Shown: positions 1-7,562 of the stretch, in pieces
Layout: each line of letters opens with the position of its first letter
Numbering within the stretch: the stretch's first letter is position 1
Assembly (NCBI RefSeq): GCF_010550675.1
Contig: NZ_JAAGOA010000008.1
Coordinates: 204,034 to 268,033 of the forward strand
Length of the DNA stretch: 64,000 nt
Direction of reading: 5' to 3'
Source of the DNA: Phytoactinopolyspora halotolerans
GTDB lineage: Bacteria; Actinomycetota; Actinomycetes; Jiangellales; Jiangellaceae
Program-made: the position numbers and the translations under genes
Notes under the pieces: generated by a model
The model's input: only the letters and a program-made list of their open reading frames with translations
Databases searched by the model: none
Told to the model about the DNA's origin: nothing

Positions 1-1398
1 CTTGCCGCCGACGTGCGCCCGACCAGCACCCAGGCGTTATGGATCATCGATATCTACGGCTTCCTGATCGCCGGATTACTCATCACCATGGGCTCCCTCG
101 GCGACCGCATCGGCCGCCGGCGGCTGCTCATGATCGGTACCGCCGCATTCTGCGCAGCCTCCGTGTGGGCGGCGTACTCCTCCACTCCGGAGATGCTCAT
201 CGCCGCCCGTGCCGCGCTCGGAGTCGCCGGAGCCACACTGATGCCGTCCACACTCGCCTTGATCGGCAACATGTTCCGCGACAGCCGGCAGCGCGCCCTC
301 GCGATCGGCGTCTGGGCCACGATGTTCGCCGCGGGTATGGCCATGGGCCCGCTCGTCGGCGGTCTCCTGCTCGACCGCTTCTGGTGGGGTTCGGCGTTTC
401 TGGTGGCCGTACCGGTCACCGGTGTGTTGCTCATCGCCGCGCCACTTGTGCTGCCGGAGTACCGGAGCTCCCACCATGGCCCGATCGACCTGCTCAGCGT
501 GGCGCTGTCGCTGGCCGCGGTCCTGCCCCTCGTCTACGCCGTGAAGCACGCAACCACGCATGGCTTCGACACGCAGACGACCGCCACGGTGCTGATCGGA
601 ACGACGTGCTCGGCGCTGTTCGTCCGCCGCCAACTCCGGCTGGAATCTCCGCTGCTGGACATGCGACTGTTCGCCGATCGCGCCTTCAGCGCCGCGTTGA
701 GCATCCTGCTATTCGGGCTGGTGGGCGTCGGCGGCCTGATGCTCCTGGTGACTCAGTATCTGCAGTTGGTCGAAGGGCTGGCTCCGTTGCAGGCGGGTGC
801 CTGGATGGGGCTGCCCGCGCTGGCCATGCTTGCCGCCGCCATCGGTGGTCCGCTCGCCGCGCGCCGCATCCGACCCGGCGTGGTCATGGGTTTCACGCTC
901 CTGCTCTCGGTCGGCGGATACGCGCTGCTGTCCCAACTCGACCCGGGAGCGGTCGGCGTCGCCGTCGCCGGTTTCGCTCTCGTGTACCTCGGGCTCGGCG
1001 CGATCGCCGCGCTCGGCACCGACCTCGTCGTCGGCGCCACGCCGCCGAGCCGCGCCGGCTCAGCCGCCGCGATGTCGGAGACGGTGCAGGAGCTCGGCAT
1101 CGCCGTCGGTATCGCCACGCTCGGCAGCGCGGCCAGCGCGGTGTACCGGTCGCAGATGTCCGGGACGACGATCCCAGACGGCGTACCCGGCGACGTCGCG
1201 CACGCAACCGAAGACAGCCTGTCCGCCGCGATATCCGTTCAGCACCACCTGCCGACCGATGTTGTGCAGGCCGCGACGGAGGCGTTCACTGCGGGCTTGA
1301 ACGTGGCGGCCGCCCTCGCCGGGACCGTGATCGTCGCCGTCGCCGCCGTCGCCGTGGTGGCACTGCGCCGGATCCCACCCGCCGGTCCGCAGCCGTGA
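1..1398 (+). CDS. DHA2-family MFS drug exporter (5' end outside window)
   Basis: Proton-coupled multidrug efflux pump of the 14-helix DHA2 (EmrB/QacA) kind, in the cytoplasmic membrane. The frame is open from base 1, and the residues ALWIIDIYGF match the end of helix 1 of this family, so only some tens of N-terminal residues are missing. The first possible start inside the window (GTG at 13) would cut helix 1 and is not credible. The MFS motif A is clear (GSLGDRIGRRR), followed by regularly spaced hydrophobic segments to an alanine/valine-rich last helix. The TetR gene 62 bases downstream on the same strand is probably its repressor. Substrate unknown; the family is secure. Confidence 0.9.
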   Translation, partial: LAADVRPTSTQALWIIDIYGFLIAGLLITMGSLGDRIGRRRLLMIGTAAFCAASVWAAYSSTPEMLIAARAALGVAGATLMPSTLALIGNMFRDSRQRALAIGVWATMFAAGMAMGPLVGGLLLDRFWWGSAFLVAVPVTGVLLIAAPLVLPEYRSSHHGPIDLLSVALSLAAVLPLVYAVKHATTHGFDTQTTATVLIGTTCSALFVRRQLRLESPLLDMRLFADRAFSAALSILLFGLVGVGGLMLLVTQYLQLVEGLAPLQAGAWMGLPALAMLAAAIGGPLAARRIRPGVVMGFTLLLSVGGYALLSQLDPGAVGVAVAGFALVYLGLGAIAALGTDLVVGATPPSRAGSAAAMSETVQELGIAVGIATLGSAASAVYRSQMSGTTIPDGVPGDVAHATEDSLSAAISVQHHLPTDVVQAATEAFTAGLNVAAALAGTVIVAVAAVAVVALRRIPPAGPQP

Positions 1399-1460
1399 CC
1401 TCTGATCTGGCCTCGCCGGCCGCCCTTGCCGTTAGGCTCGCGGTGAGGAGGAGGGACACC

Positions 1461-2096
1461 GTGCCGAACCACACCGCGCAGCCCGAGCAGGGCTCGGTCA
1501 CCGACGGCAGGCGCGCACGCGGCCTGCGTCGTCGCGCCGAGATCATCGACGCCACGTTGCGGGTGGTGGAGCGCGACGGGACCGCCGGCGTCACGCACCG
1601 GACCGTCGCCAAGGAGGCCGGTGTCCCCACCAGCTTGAGCACGTATTACTTCGCCACGCTGGACGACCTTCTGGTCGCCGCGCTCTCCAGCGTCTCAGAC
1701 CAGTACACCGCGCAGCTGCGGAAGATCATCGAGGCCGACGGCGACGAAGTCCTCGCGCTTGCCCGGCTGATCGTGGAGTCTGCCAGCGGCGGACGCAAGC
1801 GTGCGCTGGCCGAGCGCGAGCTGTCCACGCTGGCGGCCCGGCGGCCGGCGTTGCGTCCGGTGGCCATCCGCTGGCGGGAAACCGTGGCCGAGCTGGCCCG
1901 CCACCACACGTCCGACGCTCGTGCCGTGCAGGCGTTCGTGGCGGCCGCCGATGGAATGTGCACGGCCATCCTGCTCGACGACGCCGAGCCGGACGTCGCC
2001 ACCGTAGAGGCGGTGCTACGGGGTGCGCTCCGCATCTCGCCCGAGTCGGCGAACCGACAGCGCGACGACACTGAGCCGAGCTCGCGTCGGCAGTAG
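1461..2096 (+). CDS. TetR/AcrR family transcriptional regulator
   Basis: DNA-binding repressor of about 211 residues. The N-terminal helix-turn-helix covers roughly residues 20-65 (RRRAEIIDATLRVVERDG, then the recognition part ending in STYYFATLDDLL). The remainder is an alpha-helical ligand-binding domain. The GTG start is chosen because a strong GAGGAGG ribosome site lies just upstream; the frame is open much further 5' but that part is a shadow of the exporter gene. It follows the DHA2 exporter on the same strand and is likely its local repressor. The last part of the coding sequence (from 2012) lies in a 44-bp sequence repeated at 3756-3799, so its C-terminus may have been reshaped by an insertion. 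Confidence 0.85.
   Translation: MPNHTAQPEQGSVTDGRRARGLRRRAEIIDATLRVVERDGTAGVTHRTVAKEAGVPTSLSTYYFATLDDLLVAALSSVSDQYTAQLRKIIEADGDEVLALARLIVESASGGRKRALAERELSTLAARRPALRPVAIRWRETVAELARHHTSDARAVQAFVAAADGMCTAILLDDAEPDVATVEAVLRGALRISPESANRQRDDTEPSSRRQ
2012..2055 (+). repeat. 44-bp direct repeat, left copy
   Basis: Matches 3756-3799 in the same orientation: the first 34 bases are identical and the next 10 have two mismatches. This copy lies inside the 3' end of the TetR gene. The two copies bracket the ATPase gene and resemble attachment-site duplications, although no integrase is present. Confidence 0.85.
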
Positions 2097-2192
2097 TTGC
2101 ATTCATGCACGTTGCATAGAGGCGAGTTCACCTCCCGCCTCCGGCGGGATACACCTCCGAATCTCGCATGCCGCAACCGTGTCCGGTACCAT

Positions 2193-2218
2193 GTTAGCCG
2201 TGTTGCAATTAGGCTAAC
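2193..2218. promoter_or_regulatory. Inverted repeat upstream of the ATPase gene
   Basis: Perfect 7-bp arms GTTAGCC and GGCTAAC separated by 12 bases, ending 13 bases before the GTG start of the ATPase gene. It is either an operator or a leader hairpin close to the ribosome site (GGGAG at about 2219). Function is inferred from position only. Confidence 0.4.
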
Positions 2219-2231
2219 GGGAGCCAGGCTA

Positions 2232-3716
2232 GTGACCGCATTTGAGAAGCCGGGAGCGATCTTCGATCGCCGAGCCGAATGGGATGACCTGGTTCGTTTT
2301 GTCAGAGACGAAGCGCCTGGGCTCAAGCTTGGCATTGTCCGAGGACGCCGCCGACACGGCAAGTCGTTTCTTCTGGAGCATCTATGCCGAGCCGCCGGGG
2401 GTGTGTACACGCTGGCGGTTCGGCAGAGCAGAGTCATGGCGCTGGACCGGTTCGCACGTTCGCTGTCAGACGCTCTCGGTTTCAACGTCGGGCGATTCGA
2501 GAACTGGGTTGACGCCCTCGACACCGCGGTAGATGTCCTCGTGCGCACGTCGAACGGCCATGTACCGATCCTGGTCTTGGACGAGTTCCCTTACCTGGCC
2601 GCACACTCCGAAGAGCTTCCAAGCGTGATTCAGGCACTCTACGACCGGCGCGGTCCGTCAACGGGACACCCGGCGTTCAAGCTCATCCTCTGCGGATCCG
2701 CGCTGTCAGTGATGTCCACCTTGATCGCCGGTGACCAGGCGTTGTTCGGCAGGGCGGTTCTTGACCTTCGCGTCGGTCCGTTTCGCCACCGAGACTCAGC
2801 GGCGTACTGGAGCGCCGACCCGGAAACGGCGTTCCTCATCGACGCTACCGTCGGCGGCGCACCGGGGTACCGCGACATCATCGGCGAATCCCCCGGTGCG
2901 AGCGACGAGGAGTTCTTCACGTGGTTGGAACGGAGTATCCTCAACCCGTCTCACGTTCTCTTCACCGAACCGGACTACATCCTGGCCGAGGATCCGAGGA
3001 TCAGCGATCGAGCCATCTACCACGCGATATGGGAAACCGTGTCAAACGGCGCCACCACACCGACGAAGATCGGCGCGATCATCGGAATGGATGCGAAATC
3101 GCTCACGTACCATCTCGGCATCATGCGAAGCGCCGGCTTCATCCACCACGACCTCGACATTCTGCTGCAACGACGCCCGGTGATCACCGTCGCAGATCCC
3201 ACGGTGCGCTTCCACAACCTGATCGTCCGGCCCAACCTCGCCGACCTCGAGATGCGGAATGCCGAGATCGCATGGGCCCGGGCAGCTCCTACCTTCTCGG
3301 CCCAGATACTCGGACCGCACTTCGAACACCTGGCACGCGAGTGGACTACCTGGCACGCCAGAGAGGCCGGTCTCGACAACATCGGACATGTCGGCACCAC
3401 CGTCGTCGCCTGTCGTCAACACCATGGCCACGTGGTAGACGTCGTCGCGCTGGACCGAAGTTCCATGCCCCGGACGAAGGGCGCACGAATCACACTGCTG
3501 GGCGAAGCCAAGGCGACCAGCAAGGTCCGCAACCTCCACGACCTGAACCGCCTGGAACACATCCGCGACATACTCACCGATCAAGGCTGGAACGCCGCCG
3601 ACGCCGAGCTGGCGATCTTCTCACGTAGCGGCTTCGCCGACGATGTACCTCGCGACGTCGACGGAATCCACCTGCTCGACCTCGCCGACATCTACGGAGT
3701 GACTACGAGGTCATAG
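2232..3716 (+). CDS. ATP-binding protein, archaeal-type ATPase with DUF234-like C-terminus
   Basis: P-loop ATPase of about 494 residues. Walker A is GRRRHGKS at residues 38-45 and Walker B is ILVLDEF with the acidic pair at D117-E118. A winged-helix-like segment follows in the middle (SNGATTPTKIGAIIGMDAKS). Near residue 425 the motif LLGEAKAT fits the PD-(D/E)XK-like core of the DUF234 domain found at the C-terminus of these ATPases. The cellular role of the family is not well defined. The GTG start is chosen for the GGGAG site upstream; the frame is open further 5' without a better start. The gene looks less GC-rich than its neighbours, stands alone and is bracketed by a 44-bp direct repeat, which suggests acquisition as a single-gene cassette. 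Confidence 0.75.
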   Translation: MTAFEKPGAIFDRRAEWDDLVRFVRDEAPGLKLGIVRGRRRHGKSFLLEHLCRAAGGVYTLAVRQSRVMALDRFARSLSDALGFNVGRFENWVDALDTAVDVLVRTSNGHVPILVLDEFPYLAAHSEELPSVIQALYDRRGPSTGHPAFKLILCGSALSVMSTLIAGDQALFGRAVLDLRVGPFRHRDSAAYWSADPETAFLIDATVGGAPGYRDIIGESPGASDEEFFTWLERSILNPSHVLFTEPDYILAEDPRISDRAIYHAIWETVSNGATTPTKIGAIIGMDAKSLTYHLGIMRSAGFIHHDLDILLQRRPVITVADPTVRFHNLIVRPNLADLEMRNAEIAWARAAPTFSAQILGPHFEHLAREWTTWHAREAGLDNIGHVGTTVVACRQHHGHVVDVVALDRSSMPRTKGARITLLGEAKATSKVRNLHDLNRLEHIRDILTDQGWNAADAELAIFSRSGFADDVPRDVDGIHLLDLADIYGVTTRS

Positions 3717-3755
3717 TCCGGCGACATCCGACCTCGGTATCAGCTGATCCCCCAA

Positions 3756-3799
3756 GGTGCTACGGGGTGCGCTCCGCATCTCGCCCGAGGCGGCGAGCC
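3756..3799 (+). repeat. 44-bp direct repeat, right copy
   Basis: Second copy of the sequence at 2012-2055. On the minus strand it encodes the last residues and the stop codon of the flippase-like gene (stop at 3760-3762), so the same DNA is used as coding sequence of two unrelated genes on opposite strands. Confidence 0.85.
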
Positions 3800-4680
3800 A
3801 CCAGCGTCGCGATCCCGGCGCTCGCCAGATCGACGACGATGAAGACCACCCGCGCGGTGACCGCGACCGCCGCCGCCACGCCGGCTGAGCTGAGGCTGGT
3901 CGCCGCCGCCACGAAAACCGCCTCACGGACGCCGACGCCTCCCGGGGCCGGCACCACCAGCAGACCCACCACCCAGGACAGTACGGTCGCGAACAACAGG
4001 TTCAGCAGCTCCGGCTCGGACGGATCGATAGCGAGCGCGACCATCCACGTCGCTCCGCCGATCGCCAGCCACGCCGGGGCGTGCAGACCCACCAGTCCCA
4101 TGGAGACACCCCACGACGGCACCGGGATGCCCAGGTCGCGGCCGGACACCCGGCGCAGCAGCCGGAGTACGGCTGCGACCACGCGCGGGTGCAGCGCCAG
4201 GATCCCCACCGGAAGCAAGGCGGCCACCGGCCGCCACGCCACCCCGTCGCCACCGGCCGCCCCAGCAACCAGCGCGAGCACCACGATCAGGATGGCCGCC
4301 AGGTAGGTCACGCCGATGGACAGCACCGTGCTGCCATACGCCACGCTCCCGGCGACGCCACCGCGCCGGGCCATCTCGCCCCGGCCGACCACGGGCCAGA
4401 TTCCACCCGGCACATACTTGCCCAGCTGACCCACGTAGTAGCGGTAGAGCGTGTCGACATACCGACGACGGGCCCCGAGGATGGCCAGGCAGCGCCGCCA
4501 GCCCAATCCGATCAGCAGCATCCCGCCCGCACCCACCACCGGAGCGGCCGCGATCAGGGCGGGATCGGCGTCCCCGATCGCGTCCCGGACGTCGTCCCAG
4601 CTGTTGACCAACTCCCGGACGACGAAGACGACGCCGGCGACGGCGACGATCAACCCCACCCAACGGGTGACAGACCTCAT
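3760..4680 (-). CDS. Lysylphosphatidylglycerol synthase TM-region family membrane protein (flippase-like)
   Basis: Integral membrane protein of 306 residues of the LPG_synthase_TM (UPF0104) family, often found in polysaccharide and glycolipid loci. It has several hydrophobic helices, and the family signature YYVGQLGKYVPGGIWP lies near residue 85. Start ATG at 4680 with AAGGA upstream. It begins 14 bases after the FrhB-like gene on the same strand, so the two are probably co-transcribed. Its C-terminal codons and stop lie in the 44-bp repeat shared with the TetR gene, so its tail may differ from the ancestral one. Lipid or glycan transport across the membrane is inferred from the neighbourhood, not shown. 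Confidence 0.8.
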   Translation of the reverse strand: MRSVTRWVGLIVAVAGVVFVVRELVNSWDDVRDAIGDADPALIAAAPVVGAGGMLLIGLGWRRCLAILGARRRYVDTLYRYYVGQLGKYVPGGIWPVVGRGEMARRGGVAGSVAYGSTVLSIGVTYLAAILIVVLALVAGAAGGDGVAWRPVAALLPVGILALHPRVVAAVLRLLRRVSGRDLGIPVPSWGVSMGLVGLHAPAWLAIGGATWMVALAIDPSEPELLNLLFATVLSWVVGLLVVPAPGGVGVREAVFVAAATSLSSAGVAAAVAVTARVVFIVVDLASAGIATLVARRLGRDAERTP

Positions 4681-4694
4681 GCGGCGCCGTTCCT

Positions 4695-6050
4695 TCAGCG
4701 GAAGACCGACGTCGTCTCCCGGGTCGCCGCCGCGGCGGCATCCCGGTCCCGTCCGCGGCCCAGCACCCGGTGAGTGAACCAGTCCCAGTAGCGCCCGACG
4801 TACCGGCCCAGCTCCTTGGTCGCCTTACGCCAGAACAGGTACCGGTAGCGGCGGGCACGCTGCAGCTCCAGCTTGCGCTGCAGCTCCTCGTGGAACGCCG
4901 CCACCTCGCGCCGAGCGACCGGCTGCGCGGCCGGCTTGTTCGGCCCGTCCATCTTGGGCCGGTGCAGGCCGAGCTCGTCCAGGTAGTCGGCGTAGGCGTA
5001 GGCGAAGTTGCCGAAGGCGATCCGGGGTTTCTGCGACTCCCGGATCTCGTTGACCGTCACCTCGCTGAAGATCACCCGGCCCCGGTCGGCGAGCCGTCGC
5101 ACCAGCGCGTCGCTCTCCTCCCGGCGGTTGATCACCAGGCTGATCCCGGTCTTGGTGCCGAGCGTACTGGCCAGCCAGGCGTCACCGACGACGATGTCGG
5201 CCAGGAAGTTGGCATGGTTGATGCACAGATGGCAGCGCGGCGTGTTGAAGCTGCGGTCGAACGCGACCTGGTAGCCGAAATCGAGCCGGCGGCTGGTGGT
5301 GTGCTCGTGGCCGTCGTCGGTGAAGATCCGCAGCTTTCCGATCGGCCCATCGCCGCGGTAGGAGATGTCCACGATGCGGTCCGGATCCACCCCCTTGTAC
5401 TCGCAGATCGCCCGGATCGAGTGCCAGTTGTACTGCCAGCCGCAGAGCAATCCGACACTGGTGTGGATCCGGCTGCGCAGGTGCGGCTCGCGGGTGAAGA
5501 TGTAGGTGTAGATGCCTTCCAACTCGCACGGGATGCCGGCGATCACGTACCGGCCGTCGTTCTCCCGGAGCAGTTCGAGCACCCGGTGTTTGGGCAGGTT
5601 GTGGTAGATCGATCCCGGCAGCCCGTCGACCTCGTCCGGGCTGGTGATGAGGCCCGGCTCGAAGTTCAGCCCGTCCACGTGCTGCAGCACGATCGCGCCG
5701 TCGACGTCGTCCCGGGCCAGCAGGTCGCAGAGGATCTCCTTGATCATCCCGCCCGAGCTGGCCTTCAGGTTCCGCTCCGCATCGGTGCTCTGCGCCAGCA
5801 TGACGCTGTGCACGACCCCGTACGGGCTCTGCTCGGCTCCCGGGAAGAGCAACTCCTGGAGCCGCTCGAAGTCGACCTCGACGGCCGGACAGACATCCGC
5901 AGCGGCCTGGTTTCCCGCGTGGCTCGGCTCGAACATCTGCTTCTCCGGATGGAGCCGGAGCTCGATCGACGGGTCGGCCAGCACACAGGCACCGCACGCG
6001 ATGCACAGGTCGTTGTCCAAGACACCGCGCAGGTCCGCAGGTCGGGTCAT
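4695..6050 (-). CDS. Coenzyme F420 hydrogenase/dehydrogenase beta-subunit family protein (FrhB-like)
   Basis: Predicted flavin and iron-sulfur protein of 451 residues. A single ferredoxin-like motif CIACGAC starts at about residue 17 and is completed by the Cys-Pro in ADVCPAV, enough for one [4Fe-4S] cluster. Other conserved points are SSGGMIKEIL, the GIPCELEGIY segment and RCHLCINHANF. Members near polysaccharide genes are regularly paired with polysaccharide pyruvyl transferases, and here such a gene is divergently transcribed 139 bases away. The true redox partner in surface-glycan synthesis is not established. Start ATG at 6050 with GGAG five bases upstream. Family secure, reaction unknown. 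Confidence 0.8.
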   Translation of the reverse strand: MTRPADLRGVLDNDLCIACGACVLADPSIELRLHPEKQMFEPSHAGNQAAADVCPAVEVDFERLQELLFPGAEQSPYGVVHSVMLAQSTDAERNLKASSGGMIKEILCDLLARDDVDGAIVLQHVDGLNFEPGLITSPDEVDGLPGSIYHNLPKHRVLELLRENDGRYVIAGIPCELEGIYTYIFTREPHLRSRIHTSVGLLCGWQYNWHSIRAICEYKGVDPDRIVDISYRGDGPIGKLRIFTDDGHEHTTSRRLDFGYQVAFDRSFNTPRCHLCINHANFLADIVVGDAWLASTLGTKTGISLVINRREESDALVRRLADRGRVIFSEVTVNEIRESQKPRIAFGNFAYAYADYLDELGLHRPKMDGPNKPAAQPVARREVAAFHEELQRKLELQRARRYRYLFWRKATKELGRYVGRYWDWFTHRVLGRGRDRDAAAAATRETTSVFR

Positions 6051-6189
6051 GGTCGCTCCATCGTGTCATTCACACCCTGCACGTCTCGGGGCCAACTATC
6101 GCACCTCGCCGCAGGCACCATACGCTTGCCCTGCACCGACCCGGCCGACGGATGGCGGGGAACACGCTCCGGCGAAGGGAACGCACCGG

Positions 6190-7527
6190 ATGAGCAGGTA
6201 CGCGGTGATCGGCGGAACCCTGTGGGGGAACCGAGGGGCGGAGGCCATGGTCGCCACCACCATCGGTCGCGTACGCGAACGCGACCCCGGAGCCTCGTTC
6301 CTGATCATGTCGTACTTTCCGGAGCGGGACCGGGAGTTGTTGACCAGCACCGCAGATCCGACCGCGCCGGACGACGACGCCGGCCGGCCCGCCCCGGACC
6401 GTCCGGAGATCCGGGTCGTCGACGCCCGACCCAAGGACACCGTGGTGCAGTGGGTCTTCGCCGTACTGGTGCGGATGGCCGCACTGCTCAGACTCAGGTT
6501 GCCGGACGCGGTGCTGCCCGAGTCGGTGCGGGCGTTACGGCGCTGCCGCGCGCTGTTCGACGTCTCGGGAATCTCGTTTCACGACGGCCGGCTGGCTGTG
6601 GTGGCGTACAACCTGATGTGCCTGTGGCCGGCGATGCTGCTCAAGGTGCCGGTGATCCGGCTCTCCCAGGCCATGGGGCCGTTCCGGCATCCGCTGAACC
6701 GGCTGCCCGCCCGGGCGATGACGAAACGCGCAGCGCACACCTTCGCCCGCGGCCGGCACTCCGCCGAGCACCTCCGCGGGCTCGGCGTTCCCGACGACCG
6801 GTGGAGCGTGGCCGCCGACGTGGCGTTCGCCTACCGCGCCTCGGACAGCTTGACCCGCGAGAACGACGAACGGGTGGACGAGCTGGCGGCCCGCCTCGAC
6901 CGGATCCGCGCCGGCGGCACCGACGTCGTCGCCGTCGTCCCCAGCTCCCTCGTCATGCAGAAGATGAACACCGACGGCACCGACTACTGCGCGCTGCTGG
7001 AGCATCTCCTCAGCCACCTCACCGCGGCCGGGCGGCACGTTCTGGTGCTGCCCAACGCCACGCGGGCAGGAACGGACCAGCTGCGCAACAACGACATCGC
7101 CGTGATCACGCAGCTGCGCGAACGGATCGCCGCCGACCCGGCCGGGATCGATCCGCAGGCGGTCAGCTACGTCGACTTCGACCTGAACACGGCATCGATC
7201 CGGCGACTCGTCGAGCCGTGCACACTCCTCGTCACCTCGCGGTTCCACGCGATGGTCGCCGGCCTGGCCCTCTGCGTACCCACGCTCGTCATGGGATGGA
7301 GCCACAAGTACGAGGAAATCCTGGAGATGTTCGGCTGCGACGAGCACGCCGTCGACTTCTCCGCCGCCGAGGCGCACCTGTTGCCGATGACCGACCGCAT
7401 GCTGGCCGACCACGAGGCCATCCGGGAGCGCATCCAGAAGGCGCTTCCAGACGTTACCGCATCGGCGGAGTCACAGTTCGATCTCCTCGAACGTCTTGAT
7501 CACTCTTCCGTAACCTCATCCGGTTAG
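6190..7527 (+). CDS. Polysaccharide pyruvyl transferase family protein
   Basis: Transfers a pyruvyl group from phosphoenolpyruvate to a sugar of a surface glycan (CsaB/PS_pyruv_trans family); 445 residues, cytoplasmic. The N-terminus reads VIGGTLWGNRGAEAM, the typical glycine/asparagine-rich opening of the family. The C-terminal half has SRFHAMVAGLALCVP, the conserved RFH segment, and then GWSHKYEEIL. Start ATG at 6190 with GAAGGGA upstream; the frame is open for several hundred bases 5' but that part is antisense to the FrhB gene. Divergent from the FrhB-like gene and followed on the same strand by a GT-C type membrane protein, consistent with a cell-wall or exopolysaccharide locus. Confidence 0.85.
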   Translation: MSRYAVIGGTLWGNRGAEAMVATTIGRVRERDPGASFLIMSYFPERDRELLTSTADPTAPDDDAGRPAPDRPEIRVVDARPKDTVVQWVFAVLVRMAALLRLRLPDAVLPESVRALRRCRALFDVSGISFHDGRLAVVAYNLMCLWPAMLLKVPVIRLSQAMGPFRHPLNRLPARAMTKRAAHTFARGRHSAEHLRGLGVPDDRWSVAADVAFAYRASDSLTRENDERVDELAARLDRIRAGGTDVVAVVPSSLVMQKMNTDGTDYCALLEHLLSHLTAAGRHVLVLPNATRAGTDQLRNNDIAVITQLRERIAADPAGIDPQAVSYVDFDLNTASIRRLVEPCTLLVTSRFHAMVAGLALCVPTLVMGWSHKYEEILEMFGCDEHAVDFSAAEAHLLPMTDRMLADHEAIRERIQKALPDVTASAESQFDLLERLDHSSVTSSG

Positions 7528-7562
7528 CATCCCCACGTGCCTACTGCCCGGGGTGACTCCGC

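Noticed and set aside
2097..2231. N-terminal extension of the ATPase by 45 codons from 2097
   Set aside because: The extension covers the intergenic inverted repeat and a likely promoter region and has no family resemblance; GTG at 2232 has a ribosome site.
4770..7499. Very long open frame (over 900 codons) on the plus strand
   Set aside because: It runs antisense through the FrhB gene and out of frame through the pyruvyl transferase, has no recognisable domain and is rich in Arg/Pro/Gly/Asp, as expected for GC-rich shadow frames.
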